From positions 62,001-126,000 of the forward strand of contig NZ_QXGH01000017.1 of the NCBI RefSeq assembly GCF_003515065.1: 64,000 nt of DNA. The letters run 5' to 3'. The notes beneath the pieces are model-generated. The model saw only the letters and a program-made list of their open reading frames with translations, had not been told where the DNA came from and made no database searches. Below are positions 31,518-40,694 of this stretch, piece by piece (position 1 is the first letter of the stretch; each line of letters opens with the position of its first letter). This DNA comes from Nocardioides immobilis (lineage in GTDB: Bacteria; Actinomycetota; Actinomycetes; Propionibacteriales; Nocardioidaceae). Both the position numbers and the translations under genes were made by a program.

Positions 31518-33005
31518 TCAGGCCGCCTCGAGGACCGGCTCCGGCTCGGGCGTGGGGTCGTCGGTCACGACCTCGGGCGCGCTCTCACGGGTGAGCGCGA
31601 GCCCGAGGATCGCGACCAGCGCACCCGCCGCGGCGACCGCGCCGGCGAACACCAGTCCCGGGCGGAACGCGTCGAGCGCCTCGGTCGGGGTGGTGACCGG
31701 GCTGCCCGACGTGATCATCGCGGTGGTGACCGCGAGGACCAGGGCGGGTCCGACCTGCATCGACGTCTGCAGCACGCCGGCCGCGAGCCCCTGCTCGTGG
31801 TCGTCGATGCCGCTGGTGGCCTGGATGTTGACCGCCGGGAACCCGATCCAGCCGATGCCGATGAGCAGCACCGCCGGCAGGATGACGGCGAGGTACGACG
31901 GAGCGGTGTCGATCCGGAGGAACGCGAAGTAGCCGATCGCCATCACGCTCAGGGTCACCGCGATCACCGGCCCGGTGCCGAACCGCTCGACCAGCCGGTC
32001 GGAGAAGAACGCCGACGCGGTGACCATCAGCCCGACCGGCAGCAGCGCCAGCGCGAGCTCGAGCGGGCTCCAGCCCAGGGTGTCCTGGAAGAACAGGGTC
32101 GCGATGAACTGGAAGCTGAAGTACGAGCCGCCCATCGCGACGATCGCCAGGCTGGCCCGCACCAGCGACACCTTGCGCAGGATGCCGAGCCGGATCAGCG
32201 GGTGCTTCACCCGAGCCTCGGTCGCGACGAACGCCGCGAGCAGCGCCGCCGTACCGACGAAGGACAGGACCGTCCGGGCCGACGTCCACCCGGCCTCGGG
32301 CGCGCTGACGACCGTGTAGACGAGCAGCAGCATCGCGCTGGTGGAGAAGGCGGCGCCGAGCAGGTCGTGCCCGCCGTCCTCGGCGGGCTTGTCCTTCGGG
32401 AGCAGGAGGTACGCCGCCACCAGCGCGGCGAGCGCGATCGGGACCGGCAGCAGGAAGGTCCAGCGCCAGCCGACACCGGTCATCAGCCCGCCGAACACCA
32501 GGCCGAAGGAGTAGCCGCCGGCACCGAACACGGTGTAGATCGACAGCGCCTTGTTGCGCGCCGGGCCCTCGGCGAAGTTCGTCGTGATGATGGAGAGGCC
32601 GGTCGGCGCGGTGAACGCCGCCGCGAGGCCCTTGATGAACCGGGTCAGGATCAGCAGCGGGCCGCTGGAGACCAGCCCGCCGGCGAGCGAGGCGATGGCG
32701 AAGACGGCCAGCGCGATGAGGAACACCCGACGGCGACCGAGCAGGTCGGCGGTGCGGCCGCCCAGGAGCAGGAGGCCGCCGTACCCGAGGATGTAGCCGC
32801 TGATCAGCCACTGCAGGGACGAGGTCGACAGGTCCAGCTCGGCGCCGATGGACGGGAGCGCGACGCCGATCATGGAGACGTCGAGCCCGTCGAGGAACAG
32901 CACGATGCAGAGGGTGATGAGCATCGCCCAGACGCGGAGGGACCAGCCGGTGGTGGTGATGGCTCCGCCGAGGGTGGGGGGAGCCGGGGGAGAGGTCGTG
33001 GTCAT
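31518..33005 (-). CDS. MFS transporter, DHA2 (EmrB/QacA) family
   Basis: 495 residues with 14 predicted membrane helices. Family motifs: LDGLDVSMIGVALPSIGAEL in TM1-loop, SGYILGYGGLLLLGGRTADL with LLGRRRVFLIALAVFA (motif A G-G-R-x-x-D-x-x-G-R-R), and GLAAAFTAPTGLSIITTNFA (motif C-like). A proton-driven multidrug exporter. Divergent from the MarR regulator at 33094 with 88 bp between starts, the standard repressor-pump pairing. A palindrome lies between them. Confidence 0.92.
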   Translation of the reverse strand: MTTTSPPAPPTLGGAITTTGWSLRVWAMLITLCIVLFLDGLDVSMIGVALPSIGAELDLSTSSLQWLISGYILGYGGLLLLGGRTADLLGRRRVFLIALAVFAIASLAGGLVSSGPLLILTRFIKGLAAAFTAPTGLSIITTNFAEGPARNKALSIYTVFGAGGYSFGLVFGGLMTGVGWRWTFLLPVPIALAALVAAYLLLPKDKPAEDGGHDLLGAAFSTSAMLLLVYTVVSAPEAGWTSARTVLSFVGTAALLAAFVATEARVKHPLIRLGILRKVSLVRASLAIVAMGGSYFSFQFIATLFFQDTLGWSPLELALALLPVGLMVTASAFFSDRLVERFGTGPVIAVTLSVMAIGYFAFLRIDTAPSYLAVILPAVLLIGIGWIGFPAVNIQATSGIDDHEQGLAAGVLQTSMQVGPALVLAVTTAMITSGSPVTTPTEALDAFRPGLVFAGAVAAAGALVAILGLALTRESAPEVVTDDPTPEPEPVLEAA

Positions 33006-33028
33006 GACAGAGAACACTTTCATGCACA

Positions 33029-33041
33029 TGCATTGAATGCA
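33029..33041. promoter_or_regulatory. Candidate MarR operator (TGCATTGAATGCA)
   Basis: Perfect 13-bp inverted repeat TGCATT-G-AATGCA at the centre of the AT-rich region between the divergent MFS and MarR genes. Flanking CATGCACATGCA and TTTGCATGATCG share the TGCA core. It lies 24 bp before the MFS start and 53 bp before the MarR start, so binding could repress both. Confidence 0.65.
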
Positions 33042-33093
33042 AGAGCAATTAATGTGTTTGCATGATCGTAACCTCGCGGCTAGGATGCGAGCC

Positions 33094-33531
33094 ATGCCCA
33101 CCCGTGCGACGTCGAAGGCCACCAAGGCCTCCTCCGCGGCAGCGGGCGCGGTCGTCGACGAGTGGCGGACCCTCCTCGACCGGCACGCGAAGGTCAGCTG
33201 CGCGCTCGAGAAGACGCTGCAGAACGAGCACGGCATCGGGCTCAGCGAGTTCGAGATCCTCGACCGCCTGGTCGACGCCACCGACGCGTCCGCCGACTCG
33301 TCCACCGACCAGGGCAGCTACCGGATGAGCGACCTGACGTCGGACATCTACCTCAGCCAGAGCGCGTTGTCCCGCGCGGTCGCGCGGCTCGAGAGCGACG
33401 GGCTGGTCCACCGCAGCATGTGCACCGACGACCGGCGCGCGATCTTCGTGTGTCTCACCGATGCCGGCCGCAAGGTGCACGCCGAGGCCAAGCCCACGCA
33501 CCGCGAGGTGCTCGGCGAGACCTGGGAGTAG
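33094..33531 (+). CDS. MarR family transcriptional regulator
   Basis: 145 residues. VDEWRTLLDRHAKVSCALEK and LSEFEILDRLVDATDASADS form the dimer helices. The winged helix is SYRMSDLTSDIYLSQSALSR with AVARLESDGLVHRSMCTDDR and RAIFVCLTDAGRKVHAEAKP. An unusual ten-residue Ala/Ser/Asp insertion (TDASADSSTDQG) sits between helices 3 and 4. MarR proteins are usually ligand-released repressors; the divergent exporter is the expected target. ATG at 33094 preferred over an ATG three codons upstream (33085). Confidence 0.9.
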   Translation: MPTRATSKATKASSAAAGAVVDEWRTLLDRHAKVSCALEKTLQNEHGIGLSEFEILDRLVDATDASADSSTDQGSYRMSDLTSDIYLSQSALSRAVARLESDGLVHRSMCTDDRRAIFVCLTDAGRKVHAEAKPTHREVLGETWE

Positions 33532-33546
33532 CCGCCCTCCGCCGCC

Positions 33547-33984
33547 CTACGCGGCCGGGCGCTCCACGCCCGGCGCGAGGAGCGGCGCTGCCAGCTCCCA
33601 CACGTCGTCGCCGATCGGCGCCGGCCGGAGGGTCTGCCCGTCGAGGTTGACCACGACCCGCTGTCCGTCGGCGTGGAGCACGGTGTGGTCGGCCGAGAGC
33701 ACCTGGAACCGGTAGGTCACGCTGGTGCGCCCCGCCCGCTCGACCCAGAAGTGCACGTCGACCTCGGAGATGCCGATGACGGGCTGGTGGTAGGTCATCG
33801 TCAGCTCCCGGATGACCAGCACCGACCTGGTCGGGTCGAGCTCCCACCCGGCGTCCGCCCAGAAGTCGATGACCGCGTTGTCGAAGAGCAGCGCGTAACG
33901 CGCGTGGTGGAGCATCCCGAACCCGTCGAGGTCGTCGAGGTAGACCCGCTTCCGGACGAGGACGCCGGCACTGGTGTCGATCAT
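33547..33984 (-). CDS. Acyl-CoA thioesterase, hotdog fold
   Basis: 145 residues. VYLDDLDGFGMLHHARYALL is the 4-hydroxybenzoyl-CoA-thioesterase-type active-site motif (D-x-D-x-x-G-x-x-x-x-x-x-Y) with aspartate nucleophile/base, and TYHQPVIGISEVDVHFWVER the following strand. The protein hydrolyses acyl-CoA esters. It is divergent from a TetR gene and near a bile-acid:sodium symporter gene, a possible aromatic/steroid-acid context. Two 27-bp direct repeats lie between it and the TetR gene. Confidence 0.88.
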   Translation of the reverse strand: MIDTSAGVLVRKRVYLDDLDGFGMLHHARYALLFDNAVIDFWADAGWELDPTRSVLVIRELTMTYHQPVIGISEVDVHFWVERAGRTSVTYRFQVLSADHTVLHADGQRVVVNLDGQTLRPAPIGDDVWELAAPLLAPGVERPAA

Positions 33985-33999
33985 GGGAGACTCCCCTTC

Positions 34000-34072
34000 T
34001 TTACGTTCGATCGGTCGTATTGTTCCAATGTACGCCGCCGCGATCTTTACGTCCAGTCGGACCTATTGTTGG
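34000..34072. promoter_or_regulatory. Pair of 27-bp direct repeats between thioesterase and TetR genes
   Basis: TTTACGTTCGATCGGTCGTA at 34000-34019 and TTTACGTCCAGTCGGACCTA at 34046-34065, each followed by TTGTT, align over 27 bp (19 or so positions identical) with an offset of 46 bp. The repeats are AT-rich and separate divergent starts. They probably hold the two promoters and TetR operators; CGGTCG and TCGGAC cores differ, so the exact half-site is unclear. Confidence 0.55.
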
Positions 34073-34086
34073 CCTATAGTGGGTCC

Positions 34087-34683
34087 ATGCCGACCGATGC
34101 CCCTGTCACCGACGGACGCCGCGCACGCGGGGACGTGACCCGCCGCCGGGTGGCGCGGGAGGCGTCGATGATCGCCACGATCAGCGGCCTCGACTCGATC
34201 ACGGTCGGCTCGCTGGCCGAGCGGACCGGCGTCAGCAAGAGCGGCATCCTGACCGTGTTCGGAAGCCGGGAGGCGATCCAGGTCGCCGCGGTGGCCGAGG
34301 CGCGACGGATCTACCAGGAGGTCGTGCTGGCGCCGATCTGGTCCGAGCCCGCGGGCAGCCCGCGACTGCGCGCCCTGCTCACGTCGTGGGTCGCCTACCT
34401 CCACGCCGGCGTCTTCCCGGGCGGCTGCTTCATCGCCGCGACCTCGGTGGAGTACGGCCACCGGACCGGCCCCGTCGCGGACGCCGTACGACGTCTCAAG
34501 CGCGAGTGGCTCGACCTGCTCGAGTCCGAGCTCACCGCGGCCGGTTCGACGAGCCCCGAGGACGACGCGTTCCGGATCGACGCCTACCTCAGCGCCGGCA
34601 ACACCCAGGACCAGCTCGAGGGCATCGGGGACTGGTCCGGCACCGAACGGGCTGCGAGGCTGGCGCTCGAGGTCATCCCCTGA
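34087..34683 (+). CDS. TetR family transcriptional regulator
   Basis: 198 residues. The N-terminal HTH is TRRRVAREASMIATISGLDS, ITVGSLAERTGVSKSGILTV, FGSREAIQVAAVAEARRIYQ. The ligand-binding half contains WVAYLHAGVFPGGCFIAATS, a C-terminal pattern of the YcdC/TetR_C_33 group. Divergent from the thioesterase; a BASS transporter follows 35 bp downstream on the same strand. Likely regulates either or both; ligand unknown. Confidence 0.9.
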   Translation: MPTDAPVTDGRRARGDVTRRRVAREASMIATISGLDSITVGSLAERTGVSKSGILTVFGSREAIQVAAVAEARRIYQEVVLAPIWSEPAGSPRLRALLTSWVAYLHAGVFPGGCFIAATSVEYGHRTGPVADAVRRLKREWLDLLESELTAAGSTSPEDDAFRIDAYLSAGNTQDQLEGIGDWSGTERAARLALEVIP

Positions 34684-34718
34684 CCTTGGTCGCACGCCGC
34701 TGGTGAGGAGCTCGGGAC

Positions 34719-35588
34719 ATGGACACGGTTCTCACCACGGTGGCCCTGCCGCTGGCGCTCGGCATCATCATGTTCGGGCTCGGCCTGGACCTGACCGTCG
34801 AGGACTTCAAACGGGTCGGCCGGAGCCCGAAGGCGGTCATCATCGCGCTGACCTGCCAGCTGCTGGTGCTGCCGGCCGTGTGCTTCGGCCTGGTGCTCCT
34901 CTTCGACCTGCCGCCGCTGCTGGGGATCGGCATGCTGCTGCTGGCGTCGTCGCCGGGCGGCACGTCGGCGAACCTGTTCAGCCACCTGTTCCGCGGGGAT
35001 GTCGCGCTGAACATCTCGCTGACCGCGATCAACTCCGTGCTGTCGCTGGTCACGCTGCCGGTCATCACGAACCTCGCGATCAGCTACTACGACGAGAGCG
35101 ACTCGGTGTCGCTGCCGTTCGGCGAGGTCCTCAAGGTGTTCGCGATCGTGCTGGTGCCCGTTGCGATCGGGATGTGGGTCCACCGACGCTCGCCGGCCTT
35201 CTCCGGCCGGATGGAGAAGCCGGTGCGGGTCGGGTCGGCCGTCATCCTGGCCGCGCTGGTGGTCGCGATCCTGGTCGACCAGCGCGACAACGTGACCGGC
35301 TACCTCGCCGACGTCGGGCTGGTGGCCGCGCTGTTCTGCGCGACCAGCCTGCTGGTCGGGTACGTCGTCCCGCGGGCGCTCGGCGTCACGGAGAAGCAGG
35401 CGATCGCGTCGTCGATGGAGATCGGCGTGCACAACGGCACGCTGGCGATCTACGTCGCGGTGGAGGTCCTCGACCAGACCGAGGCGTCGATCCCGGCGGC
35501 GGTCTACTCGATCATCATGTTCGTCTTCGCCGCCGCGTGGGGCTACGCGATCTCCCGCCGGGTCACGGCGGCGCCGGCTCCGGCGTAG
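34719..35588 (+). CDS. Bile acid:sodium symporter (BASS) family transporter
   Basis: 289 residues, about nine to ten membrane helices: TVALPLALGIIMFGLGLDLT, VIIALTCQLLVLPAVCFGLV, GIGMLLLASSPGGTSANLFS, ISLTAINSVLSLVTLPVITN. SSPGGTSANLF and SMEIGVHNGTLAIYVAVEVL are the two crossed-helix Na+ and substrate motifs of BASS proteins. Sodium-coupled uptake of an organic acid such as a sterol-acid, pantoate or keto acid. Regulated possibly by the preceding TetR. Convergent with a second TetR gene 8 bp after its stop. Confidence 0.92.
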   Translation: MDTVLTTVALPLALGIIMFGLGLDLTVEDFKRVGRSPKAVIIALTCQLLVLPAVCFGLVLLFDLPPLLGIGMLLLASSPGGTSANLFSHLFRGDVALNISLTAINSVLSLVTLPVITNLAISYYDESDSVSLPFGEVLKVFAIVLVPVAIGMWVHRRSPAFSGRMEKPVRVGSAVILAALVVAILVDQRDNVTGYLADVGLVAALFCATSLLVGYVVPRALGVTEKQAIASSMEIGVHNGTLAIYVAVEVLDQTEASIPAAVYSIIMFVFAAAWGYAISRRVTAAPAPA

Positions 35589-35596
35589 CAGCCTGC

Positions 35597-36181
35597 TCAG
35601 TGCTGGGCGCGCCACCCGTCGATCGTGGCGAACGCGGCCGCGGCAGGGTCCGCGCCCGCGGGGAGCTGGCCGGCGATCATCAGGGAGGCCAGTCCGTGGA
35701 CCTGCGCCCAGAGCGAGGTGACGACGGTCGCCTCGTCGGCCGGCCGGAAGGCGCCGGAGGCCTGCGCACGCCGCACGGCGTCGTGGACGCACGCGAAAGC
35801 GCGAGCGCCCGCCGCGTCGAGCTCCGGGGTCGACGCGATCCGGGAGGCGGTCTCGCCGAACATCGCCTCGTACAGACGCGGGTGGTCGACCGCCCACTGG
35901 ATGTAGGAAGCTCCGGTCCAGGCGATGTCCATCACGGGGTCGTCCGTGGCCGGGATCGCTTCCTGGGCGGCGGCGAAGTCGTTGAAGGCGCTGGCGAGCA
36001 CGGCGGCCTGGAGCGCGTCCTTGCTCCCGAACAGGGCGTAGACCGCGGTCGTGGAGGTGCCGGCGCTCTCCGCGAGGGAGCGCAGCGCGAGCGCGCCGAT
36101 GCCCTCGTCGCGGGCGACCTCGAGTGCCCGCGCCACCAGCCGCTCGCGGACCTCAGGCGTGTGGGTCTTCGGCCTGGCCAT
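35597..36181 (-). CDS. TetR family transcriptional regulator
   Basis: 194 residues. HTH: EVRERLVARALEVARDEGIG, ALALRSLAESAGTSTTAVYA, LFGSKDALQAAVLASAFNDF. The C-terminal region with WVDHPRLYEAMFG-like sequence (QWAVDHPRLYEAMFGETASR) fits the TetR_C_13/WHG domain. No adjacent divergent enzyme other than the L,D-transpeptidase 124 bp away, so the target is unclear. No clean palindrome was spotted upstream. Confidence 0.88.
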   Translation of the reverse strand: MARPKTHTPEVRERLVARALEVARDEGIGALALRSLAESAGTSTTAVYALFGSKDALQAAVLASAFNDFAAAQEAIPATDDPVMDIAWTGASYIQWAVDHPRLYEAMFGETASRIASTPELDAAGARAFACVHDAVRRAQASGAFRPADEATVVTSLWAQVHGLASLMIAGQLPAGADPAAAAFATIDGWRAQH

Positions 36182-36305
36182 GCGCCCAGGCTACGGTCAC
36201 GGCGTTACGAAACGCGGCACCGAGCCGACCGGCGGTCCTGCGGCGGGTGCAACCAAAACCGCCACGTGCGCGTCCCCGGGGTGGACACTCATCTCGGAGG
36301 ACTCC

Positions 36306-36998
36306 ATGTTCCGCTCACTCGTCGCACTTCTCCTGGCCGGGATCGTCCTGGCCGCCTCCCCGCCCGTGCCGGCCGGCGCTGCGCCGGCCGTCGAGCGTGC
36401 CCAACGCCGGCTCAACCACCTCGGCTGCAAGTCGGGGCCGGTCGACGGGGTGATGGGCGAGTGGACCAGGTCGGCGATCATCCGCTTCCAGTCCCGGCAC
36501 CGCCTCTCCCAGAGCGGTCGTCTCACCGCTGCGACCACCCGCAGGCTGTACGGCGACCGCGCCCGCCGCTGCGACGTACGCCCGGTGCCGCGGCACAGCG
36601 GGACCGGCCGCCGGATCGTCATCAGCCAGCGCCAGAACTGGGTGTGGGTGGTCGCGCGCGGCGGGCGGGTCGTCGCGCAGAGCGGCATGATCGACAACCC
36701 CGGTGAGCTCGGCACCGGGTGGAAGCGGGTCGGCTCCTACTGCGGCCGGACCGCCAAGATCCGGCACAACACCTCCGGCAGCCTGTGGCTCGACAATTTC
36801 ACCCGGTTCGCCGCGTGCGGCATCGGCTTCCACCGGATCCCGCGTTACATGTCGAACGGCAACCAGATCCACCCCGACTGGATGGTCGGCACCAACCTGC
36901 GCCAGTCCCACGGCTGCATCCGGCTGCCCAAGCCGTTCTCCGCCCGGCTCTGGGACTTCGGCCGGATCGGCACCCGGGTCCGAGTCGTCAAAGGCTGA
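36306..36998 (+). CDS. Secreted L,D-transpeptidase with peptidoglycan-binding domain
   Basis: 230 residues. Signal peptide MFRSLVALLLAGIVLAASPP ending at AGA/A; then a PG-binding-1 domain (VERAQRRLNHLGCKSGPVDG, VMGEWTRSAIIRFQSRHRLS) and a YkuD catalytic domain with the active-site cysteine in RQSHGCIRLPKPFSARLWDF. It would form or hydrolyse 3-3 cross-links, or act as an L,D-carboxypeptidase, in the cell envelope. The catalytic domain is compact, and the upstream histidine motif appears as GIGFHRIPRY. Its 3' end overlaps the convergent PhzF gene by 11 bp. Confidence 0.9.
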   Translation: MFRSLVALLLAGIVLAASPPVPAGAAPAVERAQRRLNHLGCKSGPVDGVMGEWTRSAIIRFQSRHRLSQSGRLTAATTRRLYGDRARRCDVRPVPRHSGTGRRIVISQRQNWVWVVARGGRVVAQSGMIDNPGELGTGWKRVGSYCGRTAKIRHNTSGSLWLDNFTRFAACGIGFHRIPRYMSNGNQIHPDWMVGTNLRQSHGCIRLPKPFSARLWDFGRIGTRVRVVKG

Positions 36999-37815
36999 CG
37001 GTGCCGTCGATCGTGGTCACCGTCGCGCCGCCGACCCAGATCGTGCCGTCGTCGGTGTCGATGTGGACCCGGCCGGCACGGCCGAGCGCGGTGCCCTGGG
37101 ACGCGACGTACGACGACGGCAGGGTGCCGTCGTCCGTGAGCCACTGCGCGAGGCCGGCGTTGAGCGAGCCGGTGACTGGGTCCTCGGGGATGCCGAAGAG
37201 CGGTGCGAAGCCGCGTACCTCGGCCCGCGTTTCAGCGCCCGCCGGGTGCAGCCCGACCACGCCGATGTCGAACGGCTCGAACGCGGTGAAGTCCGGGTCG
37301 AGCGCGAGCACCGCGTCGGCGTCCCGGAGCCGGACCGCGACCCACCCGGCGCCGTTGTCGACCCACTGGCTGTCGACCACGTCGGCCTGGTCGATCCGCA
37401 GCGCCGTGGCGATCCGGTCGAGGTCCTTGTCGTCGACGGCTCCGGACCGGATCAACGGCGGCGCCGCGAAGGCGAGCCGGTCGGTCCGGCGCAGCCGCAC
37501 CAGCCCGACGCCGCACTCCTGGACCACGTGCTCACGACCCGCCTTGCCGCCGGCCTCGAGCCACGCGTGCGCCGACCCCAGCGTCGGGTGGCCGGCGAAC
37601 GGCAGCTCCCCGCCGGGCGTGAAGATCCGCAGCCGGTAATCGGCCTGGTCCGACGTCGGCCGGAGCAGGAACGTCGTCTCCGACAGGTTGGTCCACCGCG
37701 CGAACGCCGCCATCTGCTCGTCGGTCAGCCCGTCCGCGTCGTGCACCACCGCCACCGGGTTGCCGAGCACCGGATCGGTGCTGAAGACGTTGACCTGGCG
37801 GAAGGGCAGCGGCAT
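36988..37815 (-). CDS. PhzF family isomerase-like protein
   Basis: 275 residues with the two-domain diaminopimelate-epimerase-like fold: MPLPFRQVNVFSTDPVLGNP, LSETTFLLRPTSDQADYRLR, IFTPGGELPFAGHPTLGSAH and the C-terminal EDPVTGSLNAGLAQWLTDDG. The conserved catalytic Glu is in LSETTF and the G-H-P-T-L-G motif is intact. PhzF itself isomerises DHHA in phenazine synthesis, but isolated homologues such as this act on unknown substrates; no phenazine genes are nearby. Confidence 0.9.
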   Translation of the reverse strand: MPLPFRQVNVFSTDPVLGNPVAVVHDADGLTDEQMAAFARWTNLSETTFLLRPTSDQADYRLRIFTPGGELPFAGHPTLGSAHAWLEAGGKAGREHVVQECGVGLVRLRRTDRLAFAAPPLIRSGAVDDKDLDRIATALRIDQADVVDSQWVDNGAGWVAVRLRDADAVLALDPDFTAFEPFDIGVVGLHPAGAETRAEVRGFAPLFGIPEDPVTGSLNAGLAQWLTDDGTLPSSYVASQGTALGRAGRVHIDTDDGTIWVGGATVTTIDGTVSL

Positions 37816-37842
37816 GCGCCGAGGCTACGTCCAGCGAGCTTG

Positions 37843-38802
37843 TCAGCCGCCGACGGGACCGGTGAACGGCAGCACCACCATGCACGGCACCGGCTTCCTG
37901 TGCGCCGGGTCGAGCGTGTTGAGGACGATCTGCGCGGCGACCGGGTCCGCGGCGATCTCGAAGTGCTCGCCGTAGTCGGTCGCGCACTTGTCCTGGACGA
38001 CGATGTTGCGCATCCCGGGCTCGCGACCGCTGGTGTAGGGCAGCACCGCCTGGTCGTACTTGGTCATGATGTTGGTGTACTTGACGTTGCCGACGAGCAG
38101 GCCGCCCCTGCGGAGCCCGGCGAGGAACGGCGAGCCGGCTGCCATCTGCGGGCACGCCTGGCAGACCGGGATGTCCTGCTCGCGCACGCCGAAGACCCGG
38201 GCGAGGAGGGCGAACGGGACGGTGGCGTTGGTGCCGTGCCAGAGGGGGGCGAGCGAGACGTAGTTCTTGACGTGCTTCGCGCCGCCGAGGAACTTCACGT
38301 AGTACTGCGGCATGAACGTGCCCTGCGAGTGGCCGATCAGGTCGACCTTGCGGGCGCCGGTCGCCCGCAGCACCCGCGCCACGAACGTCTTGAGCTGCTG
38401 CGCACTGTCCTGCATCCGCATCATGCCGCCGAGCTGGTTGGCGGGCAGCGGCGTGCCCGGGGCGACGCCGTACGTCAGGGAGAACACGCAGTAGCCGTTG
38501 TTGGCGAGCAGCGGAGAGTACGCCTGCCAGTTGGTGTTCTTGTTGCCGAGCGTGCCGTGCACGAGTACGACGGGCCGCGGGTGCGCCGCGGTCGGCCGGC
38601 ACGACCAGTCGTTCCCACCCGGCGGGTCCGCGTCGACGTGTGCGCCGGCGGCGATGGCGCCGACGAGGAAGTTGTAGTTGACCGGCAGGTCGCCGTCCTT
38701 CGCCAGCCCGGACGGAGCGGCGGCGACACCGGCGACCAGCGCGAGCAGGGTCAGCGCGGCGGTGGCGAGGGCGCGGCGGGCGCGCGGCGTGGTGTGCGAC
38801 AT
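37843..38802 (-). CDS. Secreted triacylglycerol lipase-like alpha/beta hydrolase
   Basis: 319 residues with an N-terminal signal peptide (RRALATAALTLLALVAGVAA then AP). VVLVHGTLGNKNTNWQAYSP is the oxyanion loop, KVDLIGHSQGTFMPQYYVKF the nucleophile elbow (G-H-S-Q-G), and LDPAHRKPVPC near the C terminus is the closing segment; PDxxV-type aspartate is in IVVQDKCATDYGEHFEIAAD. It belongs to the LipA-like secreted lipases of actinobacteria. Upstream, TGTAACGCGTTCTA at 38829-38842 resembles a KstR operator, suggesting lipid or sterol-responsive control. Confidence 0.88.
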   Translation of the reverse strand: MSHTTPRARRALATAALTLLALVAGVAAAPSGLAKDGDLPVNYNFLVGAIAAGAHVDADPPGGNDWSCRPTAAHPRPVVLVHGTLGNKNTNWQAYSPLLANNGYCVFSLTYGVAPGTPLPANQLGGMMRMQDSAQQLKTFVARVLRATGARKVDLIGHSQGTFMPQYYVKFLGGAKHVKNYVSLAPLWHGTNATVPFALLARVFGVREQDIPVCQACPQMAAGSPFLAGLRRGGLLVGNVKYTNIMTKYDQAVLPYTSGREPGMRNIVVQDKCATDYGEHFEIAADPVAAQIVLNTLDPAHRKPVPCMVVLPFTGPVGG

Positions 38803-38828
38803 CTTCCCCCCAGAGGTTCCGTCAGGAA

Positions 38829-38842
38829 TGTAACGCGTTCTA
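38829..38842. promoter_or_regulatory. KstR-like operator upstream of the lipase
   Basis: TGTAACGCGTTCTA fits TnnAACnnGTTnnA, the inverted repeat that I recall for the KstR family (regulators of sterol/fatty-acid catabolism). It lies 27 bp before the lipase ATG. A one-mismatch relative, AATAACGTGTTCTA, is at 48498-48511 next to the SDR start. No KstR gene is in the window. Confidence 0.4.
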
Positions 38843-38872
38843 GCGGGGGGAGGTCACGCCGTCTCAGCAGCG

Positions 38873-39373
38873 TCAGCGCTTCCGGTACGCCGGCGCCCGG
38901 GCGTCGCGCTCCTCGGCCGACCGCTCCAGCAGCGGCAGCACCCGGGGCGCGACGACGGTGCCGAGGACGACCACGCTCGTCGTACGGACGACCGACGGAG
39001 ACCGGTTGAGGTCGAGCAGGGTCTCCTGGAGGTCGGCGTGCGAGGTCGCCGCGACCTTGCAGAGCACGTCCGCGGTCCCGGTGGTGACGTAGGCCTCGAG
39101 GATCGTCGGCATCGCCGCGAGCTCGGGGGCGAGCTGGTCGAGCGCGCCCTGGGCGATCTCGAGGGTGACGAACGCCGACACGTGCTGGCCGGCCGCCTCG
39201 AGGTCGATGTCGGGGCCGTAGCCGGTCACGACGCCCGTCGACTCGAGCCGCTGGAGCCGTGCCTGGACCGTCGCCCGGGCGACCTGGGTGATACGGGAGA
39301 GCTCGAGCACGCCGGCGCGCGGATGGTCGCGCAGCGCGGTCAGCAGGGCGAGGTCGAGCCGGTCGAGGTGCAT
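38873..39373 (-). CDS. Lrp/AsnC family transcriptional regulator
   Basis: 166 residues. HTH: LDRLDLALLTALRDHPRAGV, LELSRITQVARATVQARLQR; ligand (RAM) domain: VSAFVTLEIAQGALDQLAPE, EAYVTTGTADVLCKVAATSH. Lrp proteins form octamers and respond to amino acids. Divergent from hppD-hmgA-fah, so tyrosine or phenylalanine responsive control of that operon is the likely function, as is common for hppD neighbours. The ATG at 39373 gives the standard N terminus MHLDRLDLALL. A longer frame to 39412 is not needed. Confidence 0.9.
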   Translation of the reverse strand: MHLDRLDLALLTALRDHPRAGVLELSRITQVARATVQARLQRLESTGVVTGYGPDIDLEAAGQHVSAFVTLEIAQGALDQLAPELAAMPTILEAYVTTGTADVLCKVAATSHADLQETLLDLNRSPSVVRTTSVVVLGTVVAPRVLPLLERSAEERDARAPAYRKR

Positions 39374-39420
39374 GGTAGGCAGAAAGACTAGTCCAGGGGC
39401 CGCCAACTGCACAGGAATAG

Positions 39421-40686
<1,266 letters not shown>

Positions 40687-40694
40687 GAGGGCCC

